Shown here piece after piece: positions 10,158 to 23,069 of a DNA stretch of 64,000 nt. Both the position numbers and the translations under genes were made by a program. Each line of letters starts with the position of its first letter. Positions within the stretch are counted from its first letter, which is position 1. Below the pieces are notes generated by a model, which did no database searches, had not been told where the DNA came from, and was given only the letters and a program-made list of their open reading frames with translations. The stretch spans positions 2,931,436 through 2,995,435 of the forward strand of contig NZ_OZ026542.1 in assembly GCF_964020115.1 (NCBI RefSeq), in the 5' to 3' direction. This DNA comes from Candidatus Regiella endosymbiont of Tuberolachnus salignus (GTDB lineage: Bacteria; Pseudomonadota; Gammaproteobacteria; Enterobacterales; Enterobacteriaceae).

Positions 10158-10165
10158 ACATAGCA

Positions 10166-11569
10166 TCAATCCTCATACCCTGTACCCGCATAATTATCGA
10201 AACGCGAACATCGGCCATTAAATGTCAAACGCACTGATCCGATGGGGCCGTTTCGCTGCTTGCCTAAAATAATTTCCGCAATCCCTTTTAGTTCACTGTT
10301 TTCGTTATACACTTCATCACGGTAAATAAACATAATTACATCAGCATCTTGTTCAATAGAGCCAGACTCACGTAAATCTGAATTGACCGGACGTTTATCA
10401 GCACGTTGTTCTAGACTACGATTGAGCTGAGATAATGCCACCACAGGTACCTGCAATTCTTTTGCCAACGCTTTGAGTGAACGAGAAATTTCTGCAATTT
10501 CTAAGGTACGGTTGTTCAACAACGTTGGGACACGCATTAATTGCAAATAATCGATCATAATGAGACTCAAGCCGCCATGTTCGCGAAAGACCCGTCGCGA
10601 TCGCGCACGCACTTCAGTCGGTGTTAAGCCAGAAGAATCGTCAATATAGATATTACGTTTTTTTAGCAAAATCCCCATACTGCTCGAAATACGTGCCCAA
10701 TCATCGTCGTTTAACTGACCGGTACGAATACGAGTTTGATCGACGCGAGAAAGTGATGAAAGCGTTCGCATCATAAGTTGATTAGCCGGCATTTCTAAAC
10801 TGAAAATCAGCACCGGTTTATCTTCCGTCAATGCGGCGTTTTCACATACATTCATGGCAAAGGTGGTTTTTCCCATTGAAGGACGGGCGGCGACAATAAT
10901 AAGATCTGATTTTTGTAACCCTGCGGTTTTTTTATCTAAATCTTGATAACCGGTTGGAACGCCAGTCACGCCATCATGAGGACGTTGATAAAGTTGTTCA
11001 ATGCGTTCAATGGTATCGGCTAAGATACTATCGATGTTTTTTGGACCCTCATTTTTGTTCGCGCGCTTTTCGGCAATTTGAAAAACGCGGGATTCGGCTA
11101 GATCCAGCAATTCTTCACTACTACGTCCTTGTGGCTCATAACCCGCGTCGGCTATTTCATTCGCTACCGATATCATCTCGCGCACGATGGCACGTTCGCG
11201 CACGATATCTGCATACGCGCCAATATTTGCCGCACTGGGCGTGTTTTTAGAAAGCTCGGCAAGATAGGCAAAACCGCCTATAGATTCTAAATCGCCTTTC
11301 TGCTCTAAAGATTCGGATAATGTTATTAAATCAATTGGTTGATTGATTTCCAATAAACATTGCATTTCCGTAAAAATCCGCCGATGCGGATAACTAAAGA
11401 AGTCACTGTTAGTGACACGTTCAGAGACATTATCCCAGCGCTGATTATCCAACATTAGACCCCCTAATATCGACTGCTCTGCTTCCAACGAGTACGGTGG
11501 TAGCTTTAAGCCTTCTATCTGGCGATCTCTTGATGTCATGATATTGTTAGTGAGTTTGTTTTCGGCCAT
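10166..11569 (-). CDS. dnaB: Replicative DNA helicase
   Basis: A hexameric 5'-3' helicase that unwinds the chromosome at the replication fork and recruits primase. It has 467 residues (E. coli 471). The N-terminal primase-interaction domain covers about residues 20-170 (PPYSLEAEQSILGGLM). The RecA-like ATPase domain has Walker A ARPSMGKTTF near residue 230, Walker B LIMIDYLQLM, and the arginine-finger region KQRNGPIG near the C-terminus. It is convergent with uvrA, and alr, which normally follows it, is absent. Confidence 0.97.
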   Translation of the reverse strand: MAENKLTNNIMTSRDRQIEGLKLPPYSLEAEQSILGGLMLDNQRWDNVSERVTNSDFFSYPHRRIFTEMQCLLEINQPIDLITLSESLEQKGDLESIGGFAYLAELSKNTPSAANIGAYADIVRERAIVREMISVANEIADAGYEPQGRSSEELLDLAESRVFQIAEKRANKNEGPKNIDSILADTIERIEQLYQRPHDGVTGVPTGYQDLDKKTAGLQKSDLIIVAARPSMGKTTFAMNVCENAALTEDKPVLIFSLEMPANQLMMRTLSSLSRVDQTRIRTGQLNDDDWARISSSMGILLKKRNIYIDDSSGLTPTEVRARSRRVFREHGGLSLIMIDYLQLMRVPTLLNNRTLEIAEISRSLKALAKELQVPVVALSQLNRSLEQRADKRPVNSDLRESGSIEQDADVIMFIYRDEVYNENSELKGIAEIILGKQRNGPIGSVRLTFNGRCSRFDNYAGTGYED

Positions 11570-12046
11570 AAAACGTGCTTTTATCTACTAATTTTTTATT
11601 TTAAGTGAAGTTAGGACAGGCAACATACCCTTCGCCTGTGGAGTTGCCTTCGGCTGCCAGGGCGGGCGACCGATGAGCGTAGACATACTACGTGATTCGG
11701 GCGAATCCCCGCAGCCAACAACGCGGCAGCTTCAAAGGCGAAGGGTATAGAGCCACCGGAGTGTACACAGAGTAAAGAAGGATTGCGAGCATTCTACTTG
11801 CCTGAAAATTTATCAGGTATATTTGACTGTTATTAGTGTGTTTGACTGCAATTTTATCTTATTAAAGATAATAATCCCGCTTTTGTTCGTCCCGCTTGCC
11901 TTTTTTTGTTATAAAAGTTTATCTTGATTTTTGTTGTTGGCTTGATCCTCATACAATTAAAACACAGTAAAACTTTGTTAGATAATTTTGATCAAACCGA
12001 AAAGTCAACAATTTACTTTTTTGATCACTGAAAAGGGCAACAATTT
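11570..12046. other. Intergenic region between dnaB and brnQ
   Basis: It holds one F1 repeat (11625-11749) and then about 290 bp of AT-rich sequence that should carry the brnQ promoter. No gene or RNA was recognised. Confidence 0.5.
11625..11749. repeat. Palindromic repeat, family F1
   Basis: ATACCCTTCGCC at the left and GGCGAAGGGTAT at the right are inverted. The core has the GCGTAGACATACTACGTGAT motif shared by most copies. Confidence 0.85.
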
Positions 12047-13366
12047 ATGGCTCATCATTTATCGTTTAAAGATATTTTAGCATTAGGTTTTATGACTTTT
12101 GCTTTGTTCGTGGGGGCAGGGAACATTATTTTTCCCCCTATCGTTGGTTTGCAGTCGGGTGAAAACGTTTGGTTGGCTGCCCTTGGTTTTTTGATAACCG
12201 CTGTCGGTTTGCCAGTGATAACCGTTGTCGCTTTGGCAAAAGTCGGCGGAGGCATTGACGCGCTGAGTACGCCGATTGGGCGACGGGCGGGTTTGTTATT
12301 GGCTACCATTTGTTATTTGGCAGTGGGACCTTTGTTTGCAACGCCTCGTACGGCAACGGTTTCTTTTGAAGTTGGGATTGCGCCTTTAACGGGCGACGGG
12401 GCTATACCACTGCTGATTTATAGTCTTATTTATTTTTCATTAGTTATTGGTGTTTCACTTTATCCTGGCCGTTTATTAGACACCATCGGCCATATTTTAG
12501 CGCCGTTAAAAATCATCGCATTTAGCATCTTGGGGATCACCGCTGTGTTATGGCCTGCCGGTACTTCTATTCCCGCTATTGAGTTGTATCAACAAATGCC
12601 TTTTTCTTCTGGCTTTATTAATGGCTATCTGACCATGGATACGCTTGGCGCGTTGGTATTTGGTATTGTTATTGTTAACGCTGCTCGCTCTCGGGGGGTT
12701 GTTTCCGTTGGTTTATTGACACGCTATACCGTTTTAGCAGGATTGATTGCCGGGTTGGGGCTGACACTGCTTTACCTTAGCTTATTTAAACTCGGTTCAA
12801 GCAGCGGTATTTTAACGCCAGATGCCCAAAATGGTGCCGTCATTTTGCATGCTTATGTTCAACATACCTTGGGTGGTTTGGGTAGTGTCTTTTTGGCTGC
12901 TTTGATTTTTATCGCTTGTATTGTGACCGCGATTGGTCTGACCTGTGCTTGTGCTGAATTTTTTAGCCAATATTTACCGCTATCTTACCGTGCTTTAGTG
13001 TTTATTCTTGGCATTTTTTCTATGCTGGTTTCCAATCTAGGGTTAACGCATCTGATCCAAATTTCAATTCCCGTGTTGACGGCGATTTATCCCCCTTGTA
13101 TCGTCTTAGTGGTGCTGAGTTTTACTTTACGTTGGTGGCATAACACGACACTCATTATGGCGCCCGTTATGTTGGTTAGCTTGTTGTTTGGGATTTTGGA
13201 TGCGATAAAAGCGTCTCCCTTTGAGCAACTACTGCCTACTTGGTTACAGCATTTGCCGATGGTGGAACAAGGATTGGCATGGCTGTTGCCGTCAGTACTG
13301 GTATTTATTGGAGTTGGCCTGTTAGATCGCTTGTATGGCTCTAGTGATAAAGTGGCCGTGAAATAA
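12047..13366 (+). CDS. brnQ: Branched-chain amino acid carrier (LIVCS family)
   Basis: An inner-membrane sodium/proton-coupled symporter for leucine, isoleucine and valine. It has 439 residues, equal to E. coli BrnQ, and about 12 hydrophobic segments. The N-terminal [18 protein letters not shown] and [15 protein letters not shown]-like regions (here [16 protein letters not shown]) are family hallmarks. It is the first gene of the brnQ-proY pair, but a strong hairpin terminator and repeats separate the two genes here. For an amino-acid-dependent symbiont, retention of this importer makes sense (inference). Confidence 0.95.
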   Translation: MAHHLSFKDILALGFMTFALFVGAGNIIFPPIVGLQSGENVWLAALGFLITAVGLPVITVVALAKVGGGIDALSTPIGRRAGLLLATICYLAVGPLFATPRTATVSFEVGIAPLTGDGAIPLLIYSLIYFSLVIGVSLYPGRLLDTIGHILAPLKIIAFSILGITAVLWPAGTSIPAIELYQQMPFSSGFINGYLTMDTLGALVFGIVIVNAARSRGVVSVGLLTRYTVLAGLIAGLGLTLLYLSLFKLGSSSGILTPDAQNGAVILHAYVQHTLGGLGSVFLAALIFIACIVTAIGLTCACAEFFSQYLPLSYRALVFILGIFSMLVSNLGLTHLIQISIPVLTAIYPPCIVLVVLSFTLRWWHNTTLIMAPVMLVSLLFGILDAIKASPFEQLLPTWLQHLPMVEQGLAWLLPSVLVFIGVGLLDRLYGSSDKVAVK

Positions 13367-13369
13367 TAA

Positions 13370-13481
13370 TATACCCTTCGCCTTTCAAGTTACGGCGGCG
13401 TTGGCAACGATCTCTCATCCTCTGTCATGTACCGATTCGATTGATTGCCGCCTTGCCGTAACTTGAAATTCATTGGGTATA
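13370..13481. repeat. Palindromic repeat, family F1
   Basis: The second F1 subtype: TATACCCTTCGCCTTTCAAG at the left, and TTGCCGTAACTTGAAATTC then TTGGGTATA at the right. It abuts an F2 fragment. Confidence 0.85.
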
Positions 13482-13536
13482 GACTTCTTGCAAAACCTAC
13501 TGCGTGGTTCGAATTCTGCGCTACGGTTTTGCAGGC
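13481..13536. repeat. Partial repeat, family F2
   Basis: AGACTTCTTGCAAAACC at the left and GGTTTTGCAGG at the right form a short hairpin that resembles the ends of the longer F2 copies. Confidence 0.55.
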
Positions 13537-13550
13537 AGTGTGACAATATT

Positions 13551-13578
13551 AACCACGTATTCATTACGTGGTTTTTTT
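13551..13578 (+). terminator. Terminator between brnQ and proY
   Basis: A perfect 9-bp stem, AACCACGTA/TACGTGGTT, with a 5-base loop is followed by seven T. It ends about 15 bp before the proY start, so it either uncouples proY from brnQ or acts as an attenuator. Confidence 0.8.
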
Positions 13579-13592
13579 CTAAGGGAATTTTT

Positions 13593-14966
13593 ATGGAACA
13601 CCCCATCAAAAATAAACTAAAACGAGGTTTAACTGCCCGACATATTCGTTTTATGGCATTGGGATCAGCCATTGGTACTGGTTTGTTCTATGGTTCGGCA
13701 GATGCGATAAAAATGGCAGGGCCTAGTGTATTATTGGCTTATTTAATCGGCGGTGTAGTGGCGTTTATTATTATGCGCGCGCTGGGAGAAATGTCGGTTA
13801 ACAATCCACAAGCCAGTTCCTTTTCTCGTTATGCTCAAGATTATTTAGGGCCGATGGTAGGTTATATTACCGGCTGGACTTACTGTTTTGAGATTTTGAT
13901 TGTCGCCATTGCCGATGTCACTGCTTTTGGTATCTACATGGGGGTTTGGTTTCCTGAGGTACCACATTGGATTTGGGTGTTGAGTGTGGTGTTAATCATT
14001 GGCGCTATCAACATAATGAGCGTTAAAGTCTTTGGTGAGTTGGAGTTTTGGTTCTCATTTTTTAAAGTCGCCACTATTATCGTTATGATATTGGCGGGTA
14101 TTGGTATTATTTTCTGGGGTATAGGTAACGGAGGCCAACCGACAGGAATACATAATCTCTGGACTCAGGGTGGTTTTTTTAGTCACGGGATTATTGGCAT
14201 GCTGCTGTCGTTGCAAATGGTGATGTTTGCTTATGGCGGTATTGAAATTATTGGCATCACTGCCGGTGAAGCGGTAGATCCTAAAAAATCCATTCCAAAA
14301 GCGATTAATTCTGTACCTTGGCGCATTTTAGTTTTTTACGTAGGTACCCTGTTCGTCATTATGTCCATTTATCCATGGCACCAGGTTGGCACCCATGGCA
14401 GCCCGTTTGTGCTGACCTTTCAACATTTAGGCATCACCATTGCGGCAAGTATTCTTAACTTTGTCGTCATTACTGCCTCTATATCAGCAGTAAACAGTGA
14501 CGTTTTTGGCGTGGGTCGTATGCTGCACGGAATGGCAGAACAAGGAAACGCCCCTAAAGTATGTACCGCTATCTCGAAGCGAGGCGTGCCTTGGGTAACG
14601 GTGGTTACTATGATGTGTGCGATGCTGGTGGCGGTTTATTTAAATTACCTTATGCCAGAAAACGTTTTTTTAGTGATCGCTTCACTGGCGACCTTTGCCA
14701 CAGTTTGGGTGTGGATCATGATCCTGTGCTCGCAAATCGCTTTTCGCCGTTCTTTAAACCAAAATCAAATTAAAGCACTAGATTTTCCGCTACGAGGCGG
14801 TGTTTTTACTTCAGTGGTGGCAATTATCTTTCTGCTGTTTATTATTGGATTAATTGGTTACTTCCCTGCTACTCGTGTCTCGCTTTATGTTGGTTTCGCG
14901 TGGATAGCATTACTTGCAATCAGTTATTATCTTAAAATAGGTTATCAGCGAAACAAAAAACGGTAG
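13593..14966 (+). CDS. proY: Amino acid permease, ProY type (APC superfamily)
   Basis: A 12-segment inner-membrane permease very close to E. coli ProY and of equal length (457 residues) from this start. An in-frame ATG-less extension upstream runs through repeat DNA; the ATG at 13593 has an AAGGGAA ribosome site and matches the family start ([20 protein letters not shown]). Signature features include [13 protein letters not shown] in the first segment and [14 protein letters not shown]. The substrate is annotated as proline in E. coli, but its specificity is poorly proven. An F1 repeat follows within a few bases of the stop. Confidence 0.93.
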   Translation: MEHPIKNKLKRGLTARHIRFMALGSAIGTGLFYGSADAIKMAGPSVLLAYLIGGVVAFIIMRALGEMSVNNPQASSFSRYAQDYLGPMVGYITGWTYCFEILIVAIADVTAFGIYMGVWFPEVPHWIWVLSVVLIIGAINIMSVKVFGELEFWFSFFKVATIIVMILAGIGIIFWGIGNGGQPTGIHNLWTQGGFFSHGIIGMLLSLQMVMFAYGGIEIIGITAGEAVDPKKSIPKAINSVPWRILVFYVGTLFVIMSIYPWHQVGTHGSPFVLTFQHLGITIAASILNFVVITASISAVNSDVFGVGRMLHGMAEQGNAPKVCTAISKRGVPWVTVVTMMCAMLVAVYLNYLMPENVFLVIASLATFATVWVWIMILCSQIAFRRSLNQNQIKALDFPLRGGVFTSVVAIIFLLFIIGLIGYFPATRVSLYVGFAWIALLAISYYLKIGYQRNKKR

Positions 14967-14967
14967 A

Positions 14968-15094
14968 TATACCCTTCGCCTTTCAAGTTACGGCGGCGTT
15001 GGCAGCGATCATTCATCCTAGTCATGTACTACTTGTACATTCCTAGGATTCGATTGATTGCCGTCTTGCCGTAACTCGAAATTCATTGGGTATA
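14968..15094. repeat. Palindromic repeat, family F1
   Basis: Same subtype as at 13370: TATACCCTTCGCCTTTCAAG at the left and CATTGGGTATA at the right, with a TAGTCATGTACTACTTGTAC variant core. Confidence 0.85.
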
Positions 15095-15127
15095 ACCGCC
15101 GCTTTAAAACAAAGGTATAAGTTAATT

Positions 15128-15559
15128 ATGGCAACCTCCTACAACACCGATTTTTATGGTTGGACACAACAGCAAGCAGAGTTATTAAGGTCTGGTGATG
15201 TAAATCAACTAGACAAAGAAAATTTGTTAGAGGAAATAGAATCAATGGGGCGGAGCGAACGTAGAGAATTGGAATCGCGTTTAGAGGTTCTGATCACCCA
15301 TCTGCTTAAATGGCAATACCAAGAAGGGTTACGTAGTCGTAGCTGGCGGCTGACTATTGTAGGCCAACGAGCAAAAGTAAACGATTGCCTTGCTGAAAGC
15401 CCCAGTTTAAAACACAAACTCAGTGAATCTTTAGCAAAAGCATATCGTTATTCGCTGATCAGCGCAGAAAAAGAAACCAATATTAGCCGTAAAGTCTTCC
15501 CCAGCGTCTGCCCTTGGTCGTTTGAACAAATTATCAATAGCGAATTTTATCCAGATTAA
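15128..15559 (+). CDS. DUF29 family protein
   Basis: A protein of 143 residues from the ATG at 15128; an upstream in-frame extension would start inside repeat DNA. The pattern YNTDFYGWTQQQAELLRSG, then LDKENLLEEIESMGRSERRE and LLKWQYQ, is typical of DUF29, a small helical family of unknown function common in cyanobacteria and scattered in enterics and symbionts. It is convergent with the peroxiredoxin gene and shares a bidirectional terminator with it. No function can be assigned. Confidence 0.8.
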   Translation: MATSYNTDFYGWTQQQAELLRSGDVNQLDKENLLEEIESMGRSERRELESRLEVLITHLLKWQYQEGLRSRSWRLTIVGQRAKVNDCLAESPSLKHKLSESLAKAYRYSLISAEKETNISRKVFPSVCPWSFEQIINSEFYPD

Positions 15560-15563
15560 AATA

Positions 15564-15590
15564 ATAAAACCGCTTTTCGGGCGGTTTTAT
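15564..15590. terminator. Bidirectional terminator
   Basis: ATAAAACCGC and GCGGTTTTAT form a perfect 10-bp stem with A/T tracts on both sides. It lies between the convergent DUF29 and peroxiredoxin genes. Confidence 0.85.
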
Positions 15591-15602
15591 TATCGAGCGG
15601 CA

Positions 15603-16202
15603 CTAAAGCTTAGCAGTGTGTTCAGATAAGTATTTTTTTACGCCATCAGCTGAAGCTGTCATACCTGCTTTCCCTTTTTCCCACTGTGCTGGGCAAACTT
15701 CACCATTTTCTTCATGGAATTGAAGCGAATCTACCATACGCAGCATTTCATCGATATTACGACCTAATGGCAGATCATTGACCACTTGATGACGTACTAT
15801 CCCTTTTTTGTCGATTAAGAAAGAAGCCCGCAGTGCGACGCCGGCTGGATGTTCGATACCATAAGCCTGGGTAATCTTGTGATTAACATCAGACACCATA
15901 GGATATTGCACTGCACCAATTCCTCCTTCATCAGTAGAGGTATTACGCCAGGCGTTATGAGTAAATTGTGAATCGATGGAAACACCAATAATTTCAACAT
16001 CACGTTTTTCAAATTCTTGGTAGCGTTTATCAAAAGCAATCAGTTCTGTAGGGCAGACAAAGGTGAAATCCAGCGGCCAGAAAAATAACACCGCCGCTTT
16101 GCCATTTAGGTGTTTTTTCAAATTAAAATTATTATTAATTTCGCCGGTACCGAGCACCGCTGCGGCAGTAAAATCAGGGGCTTCACGAGTGACTAAAACC
16201 AT
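15603..16202 (-). CDS. Typical 2-Cys peroxiredoxin (AhpC/TSA family)
   Basis: A thiol peroxidase that reduces hydrogen and organic peroxides. It has 199 residues. The peroxidatic Cys lies in PLDFTFVCPTE (about Cys50) and the resolving Cys in GEVCPAQW (about Cys171). The C-terminal tail is of the Prx1/TsaA type rather than that of E. coli AhpC, and no ahpF is adjacent. The location next to queA resembles the arrangement in Yersinia (from memory). It may protect against host oxidative bursts (inference). Confidence 0.93.
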   Translation of the reverse strand: MVLVTREAPDFTAAAVLGTGEINNNFNLKKHLNGKAAVLFFWPLDFTFVCPTELIAFDKRYQEFEKRDVEIIGVSIDSQFTHNAWRNTSTDEGGIGAVQYPMVSDVNHKITQAYGIEHPAGVALRASFLIDKKGIVRHQVVNDLPLGRNIDEMLRMVDSLQFHEENGEVCPAQWEKGKAGMTASADGVKKYLSEHTAKL

Positions 16203-16256
16203 AAATTATTCTCCTCTGGTTAATATCAATGAATCTGCTTTATATTTTTTTCTGTC

Positions 16257-16354
16257 TATAGCCTCTGTCTTTGAAGCCGCCGCCTTGTCGTAACTCGAAA
16301 GTTCATCGGCCTTACCCCTGCCGCGACGCTGCAACTTGAAGGACTCTGGGGATA
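16257..16354. repeat. Degenerate repeat, family F1
   Basis: TATAGCCTCTGTCTTTGAAG at the left and CTTGAAGGACTCTGGGGATA at the right match F1 ends, but the middle is shortened and mosaic. Confidence 0.55.
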
Positions 16355-16501
16355 AAACAGCACAGGGAGTATAGTAGATTAATCACAAAAGAAAGAAACA
16401 AATAGCAGTAAAAAATATTTCCTCCATTAATTCCTTGCAGCTAATTATCGACGGCTCTAGACTAGGCCGCTTATTTTTTTAAAGTTAATTGAAGTGAAAA
16501 C

Positions 16502-18887
<2,386 letters not shown>

Positions 18888-19013
18888 GCTAGAAAAATCT
18901 CCCCCTTTAATTTTAAAATGCCCGGTTTTAAGAGACAGCTCGCAAAAGCAAGGACTGATTTGTAGTAAACTATTTTCCTATTATTGATAACGTTAATTAA
19001 AGAGGTAATGTTA

Positions 19014-19346
19014 ATGAGTTTTCTTATACCTGAAGCTATCGCTTCTGCTGGTGATCCGGCACAAGGAAATCCGTATTCAATGATCATTATGCTAGTGGTA
19101 TTTGGCCTAATTTTTTATTTTATGATCCTACGACCGCAACAAAAACGAACCAAAGAACATAAAAAATTGATGGACTCAATTGCTAAAGGCGATGAAGTAT
19201 TAACTACCGGCGGGTTCCTGGGTCGTGTTATTAAAATTGCCGAAACCGGTTATATTGTGATTGCGCTTAATGACACCACTGAAGTGATGATTAAACGTGA
19301 TTTTGTCGCTGCCGTGTTACCCAAAGGTACTATGAAAGCGTTATAA
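19014..19346 (+). CDS. yajC: Sec translocon accessory protein YajC
   Basis: A single-span inner-membrane protein of 110 residues from the ATG at 19014 (AAAGAGG ribosome site), the E. coli length. The membrane segment is IIMLVVFGLIFYFMIL, followed by RPQQKRTKEHKKLMDSIAKG and a cytoplasmic beta domain. It associates with SecDF. It heads yajC-secD-secF, with 30 bp to secD. Confidence 0.97.
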   Translation: MSFLIPEAIASAGDPAQGNPYSMIIMLVVFGLIFYFMILRPQQKRTKEHKKLMDSIAKGDEVLTTGGFLGRVIKIAETGYIVIALNDTTEVMIKRDFVAAVLPKGTMKAL

Positions 19347-19376
19347 ATAATTCCGATTTTTTCTAAAGGAACTGCT

Positions 19377-21230
19377 GTGCTAAATCGTTATCCCTTGTGG
19401 AAGTATTTGATGTTGATTTTTTTTATCCTCATCGGTTTGCTCTATGCGCTTCCTAACCTTTATGGTGAGGATCCAGCAGTTCAAATCACTGGCGTGCGAG
19501 GCATCGACGCCAATGAAACAACGCTGCATCAAGTCCAGGCGGTGTTAGTAAAAGAAAAAATACCGAGCAAATCAATGGCGCTTGAAAATGGCGCAATTTT
19601 AGTGCGTTTTAGTGATCCTGATGTTCAGTTACATGCGCGTGAAGTATTAATGACGGCACTGGGCGATAAATACGTCATCGCATTAAATTTAGCCCCTGCG
19701 ACGCCCGCTTGGCTGGCGGCACTGGGGGCTGATCCGATGAAATTGGGGCTTGATTTACGCGGTGGTGTCCATTTTTTAATGGAAGTTGATATGGACACGG
19801 CATTAAGCAAGCTGCAAGAACACAATATAGATAGCCTACGCGCTGATCTGCGGCAAAAAAATATCCCCTATCTCTCGGCAGCTAAGCAGGATCAGACCAA
19901 CTATGCGGTTGTCATCCGCTTTGCAGACGATAAATTACGTGATACGGCGATCAGCTACCTTTCATCACGTCACCGTGATCTGGTCATTAACACTGATGGC
20001 AATAATCAATTAAAAGCCTTGATGAGTGATGAACGTTTGCGTGAAGCACGTGGGTATGCACTGCAACAAAATATTACCATTCTACGTAATCGAGTAAATC
20101 AATTGGGGGTGGCTGAGCCTTTAGTGCAGAAGCAAGGGGCTGACCGGATCGTCGTTGAATTACCTGGTATTCAAGACACGGCACGGGCTAAAGAAATCTT
20201 GGGTGCCACTGCCTCACTTGAATTTCGGTTACAAAATACTAACATCGACCCCAGCGCCGCCGCCGCCGGCCGTGTCCCCGGTGATTCTGAAGTGAAACTG
20301 ACCCGCGAAGGACGCCCGGTAGTGCTTTATAAACGGGTGATCCTAACCGGTGATCATATTACCGACTCAACATCTAGCACGGATGAATATAATCAAGCTC
20401 AGGTTAATATTTCGTTAGACAGTGCGGGTGGGTCAATCATGTCTAATTTTACCAAAGATAATATTGGCAAGCCGATGGCCACTTTATTTGTAGAATACAA
20501 AGACAGTGGGAAAAAAGATGTTAATGGTAAAACGATTTTCGTTAAACAAGAAGAAGTCATTAACGTAGCGACCATTCAATCACGTTTGGGCAACAACTTC
20601 CGGATCACAGGGATTGCTAACCCCGTTGAAGCACGCCAACTTTCTTTACTATTACGTGCAGGTGCTTTGATTGCGCCGATCCAAATTGTAGAAGAGAGAA
20701 CCATTGGCCCGACACTCGGCGCGCAAAACATTACTCAAGGTTTAGCCGCTTGTTTATGGGGTCTGATCGCATCCATTATCTTTATGGTCATTTATTATCG
20801 TAAATTTGGCTTGATAGCCAGTAGCGCGCTCTTGGTTAACCTGGTGTTGATCGTGGGTATCATGTCACTACTTCCAGGAGCGACATTAACCATGCCGGGC
20901 ATTGCAGGCATAGTGCTAACATTAGCGGTTGCTGTTGATGCTAACGTACTGATTAACGAGCGGATAAAAGAAGAACTTCGCAATGGGCGTTCTATCCAAC
21001 AAGCGATACATCAAGGTTACCAAGGGGCTTTCTCTAGTATTGTTGATGCTAATGTCACAACACTGATCACGGCCATTATTCTTTACGCGATCGGCACCGG
21101 TTCGATTAAAGGTTTCGCGATCACCACAGTAATAGGCGTAATAACCTCAATGTTTACGGCAATAGTCGGCACACGTGCTATTGTTAATCTTCTGTACGGT
21201 GGAAAACGTATTAATAAGCTGTCGATCTGA
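19377..21230 (+). CDS. secD: Protein translocase subunit SecD
   Basis: The larger half of the proton-driven SecDF pump that pulls preproteins through SecYEG. It has 617 residues (E. coli 615). It starts at GTG with an AAAGGA site. One N-terminal membrane segment is followed by a long periplasmic region ([19 protein letters not shown] is the conserved D1 motif) and five C-terminal segments with [19 protein letters not shown]. secF normally follows within tens of bases; here 325 bp with nested repeats intervene. Confidence 0.97.
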   Translation: MLNRYPLWKYLMLIFFILIGLLYALPNLYGEDPAVQITGVRGIDANETTLHQVQAVLVKEKIPSKSMALENGAILVRFSDPDVQLHAREVLMTALGDKYVIALNLAPATPAWLAALGADPMKLGLDLRGGVHFLMEVDMDTALSKLQEHNIDSLRADLRQKNIPYLSAAKQDQTNYAVVIRFADDKLRDTAISYLSSRHRDLVINTDGNNQLKALMSDERLREARGYALQQNITILRNRVNQLGVAEPLVQKQGADRIVVELPGIQDTARAKEILGATASLEFRLQNTNIDPSAAAAGRVPGDSEVKLTREGRPVVLYKRVILTGDHITDSTSSTDEYNQAQVNISLDSAGGSIMSNFTKDNIGKPMATLFVEYKDSGKKDVNGKTIFVKQEEVINVATIQSRLGNNFRITGIANPVEARQLSLLLRAGALIAPIQIVEERTIGPTLGAQNITQGLAACLWGLIASIIFMVIYYRKFGLIASSALLVNLVLIVGIMSLLPGATLTMPGIAGIVLTLAVAVDANVLINERIKEELRNGRSIQQAIHQGYQGAFSSIVDANVTTLITAIILYAIGTGSIKGFAITTVIGVITSMFTAIVGTRAIVNLLYGGKRINKLSI

Positions 21231-21248
21231 TCTTACAAAAATAATATT

Positions 21249-21521
21249 AGACTTCTTGCATAACCTACTGCGTGGTGTGAGTTTTTGCCTTGTGCGGTGC
21301 TGCTCGCAACCCTCATGTACTCTGTGTATATACCCAATGAATTTCGAGTTACGGCAAGGCGACCAGGGCGGGCGACCGATGAGCGTAGACAAACTACGTG
21401 ATTCGGCGAGCACCCGCCGCCAACGCCGCCGTAACTTGAAAGGCGAAGGGTATACACAGCGGTTGCTGCGCTCCGCGGGGCTTCGGCTTCATACCACTCG
21501 CTACGACTTTGCAAGAAGTTT
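21249..21521. repeat. F2 repeat split by an F1 repeat
   Basis: AGACTTCTTGCA at the left pairs with TGCAAGAAGTTT at the right. An F1 element (21329-21454) sits inside, so F1 inserted into F2. The complex separates secD from secF. Confidence 0.7.
21329..21454. repeat. Palindromic repeat, family F1 (nested)
   Basis: TATACCCAATGAATTTCGAG at the left and AGGCGAAGGGTATA at the right. It lies wholly inside the F2 copy 21249-21521. Confidence 0.85.
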
Positions 21522-21555
21522 ATTTTTAGGGATCCTTTATTTATAAGGAATGCAA

Positions 21556-22560
21556 GTGGCGCAAAATTATACTGTCGAACAATTAAACTACGGTCGTAAA
21601 GTCTATGATTTTATGCGTTGGGATAGCATCGCATTTGGGGTTTCATTACTTTTATTAGTCGCCGCTATCCTGGTGATGTCAACACGGGGTTTTAACTGGG
21701 GTTTAGATTTTACTGGCGGCACGGTCATTGAAGTCAACCTAGAACATCCCGCTAATCTCGATAAAATGCGTGATAGCATACAACAAGCAGGTTTTTCTAC
21801 ACCAGTGATTCAAAATTTTGGCAGTACACGTGATGTTATGATACGTCTTGCACCGACGCTACCTGCCGCAACAGCAATATCGACAACAATGCCCACTAGC
21901 GGTGCTAATCAAGAAATCGGCAATAAAATTATCACTATTATCAATGAATCTATTGATAAGAATGCCACGGTTAAACGCATTGAATTTGTTGGGCCAAGCG
22001 TGGGGAGTGAGTTAGCGCAAGCGGGCGCGATGGCACTGCTGATTGCGTTACTCTCTATTTTAATTTACGTCGGCTTTCGCTTTGAATGGCGATTGGCACT
22101 GGGGGCTGTTATTGCGCTGGGTCATGATGTTGCCATAACGCTAGGTATTTTATCGTTATGTGACATTGAGATCGATTTGACCATAGTGGCATCTTTGATG
22201 TCGGTTATAGGCTACTCATTAAACGACAGCATTGTGGTTTCGGATCGCATCCGTGAAAATTTTCGTAAGATAAGCCGTGGGACTTCTTATGAAATCATTA
22301 ACATTTCGCTAACCCAGACATTGAGTCGAACCATTATGACTTCTGCGACGACCCTGGTTGTGGTGTTGATGCTGTATATTTTTGGCGGCACTATGCTACA
22401 AGGTTTCTCATTAACCATGTTAATTGGTGTTTCAATCGGCACAGTTTCATCGATTTATGTTGCTTCGGCATTAGCGTTAAGATTAGGCGTGAAACGCGAA
22501 CACATGCTACAGCAAAAAGTTGAAAAAGAAGGCGCCGATCAGTCTTCCCTCTCACCTTAA
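21556..22560 (+). CDS. secF: Protein translocase subunit SecF
   Basis: The partner of SecD. The GTG at 21556 was chosen: it is 6 bp after the AAGGA site and gives the family start (V/M)[19 protein letters not shown]. An ATG two codons earlier abuts the ribosome site. From here it has 334 residues (E. coli 323); a slightly longer periplasmic loop around residues 105-120 accounts for the difference. GLDFTGGT and the [20 protein letters not shown] motif are intact. Six membrane segments are expected. Confidence 0.95.
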   Translation: MAQNYTVEQLNYGRKVYDFMRWDSIAFGVSLLLLVAAILVMSTRGFNWGLDFTGGTVIEVNLEHPANLDKMRDSIQQAGFSTPVIQNFGSTRDVMIRLAPTLPAATAISTTMPTSGANQEIGNKIITIINESIDKNATVKRIEFVGPSVGSELAQAGAMALLIALLSILIYVGFRFEWRLALGAVIALGHDVAITLGILSLCDIEIDLTIVASLMSVIGYSLNDSIVVSDRIRENFRKISRGTSYEIINISLTQTLSRTIMTSATTLVVVLMLYIFGGTMLQGFSLTMLIGVSIGTVSSIYVASALALRLGVKREHMLQQKVEKEGADQSSLSP

Positions 22561-22567
22561 GATACCT

Positions 22568-23017
22568 ATGCATTGCCCATTTTGTGCAGCTGTTGATACC
22601 AAAGTCATCGATTCTCGCTTAGTGAGTGATGGCTCACAAGTCCGTCGTCGGCGCCAATGTTTGGTGTGTCATGAACGCTTGACGACATTTGAATCTGCTG
22701 AATTGGTTATGCCTAGAATGATCAAAAGTGATGCCATTCGTGAGCCATTTAATGAAGAAAAACTACGCCAAGGGATGCTAAAAGCGTTGGAAAAGCGCCC
22801 GGTGAGTTTAGATGATGTTGAAACAGCGATTAACCATATTAAATCTCAGCTACGGGCGACAGGTGAACGAGAAGTGCCAACAAAAATGGTAGGTAATTGG
22901 GTAATGGACGCGCTAAAAAAATTGGATAAAGTGGCCTATATCCGTTTTGCTTCAGTGTACCGTAGCTTCGAAGATATTCGTGAATTTGGTGAAGAAATTG
23001 CGAAATTGGAAGATTAG
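22568..23017 (+). CDS. nrdR: Ribonucleotide reductase transcriptional repressor NrdR
   Basis: It has 149 residues from the ATG at 22568, identical in length to E. coli NrdR. An N-terminal zinc ribbon ([15 protein letters not shown] ... [15 protein letters not shown]) is followed by an ATP-cone that senses ATP/dATP. It binds NrdR boxes before nrd operons; none lie in this window. The gap to secF is only 7 bp, because tsx and yajI, which intervene in E. coli, are missing. Confidence 0.96.
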   Translation: MHCPFCAAVDTKVIDSRLVSDGSQVRRRRQCLVCHERLTTFESAELVMPRMIKSDAIREPFNEEKLRQGMLKALEKRPVSLDDVETAINHIKSQLRATGEREVPTKMVGNWVMDALKKLDKVAYIRFASVYRSFEDIREFGEEIAKLED

Positions 23018-23069
23018 TGGCGATAAAAACGTATGATTACCGGTTTCAAAAAACAGAACATAAAATAAT

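Noticed and set aside
13473-13592. Longer ProY start at 13473
   Set aside because: The extra 40 codons are repeat DNA and the brnQ terminator; the start at 13593 has a ribosome site and matches E. coli length.
21550-21555. ATG at 21550 as secF start
   Set aside because: It directly abuts the AAGGA ribosome site; the GTG at 21556 has proper spacing and the conserved N-terminus.
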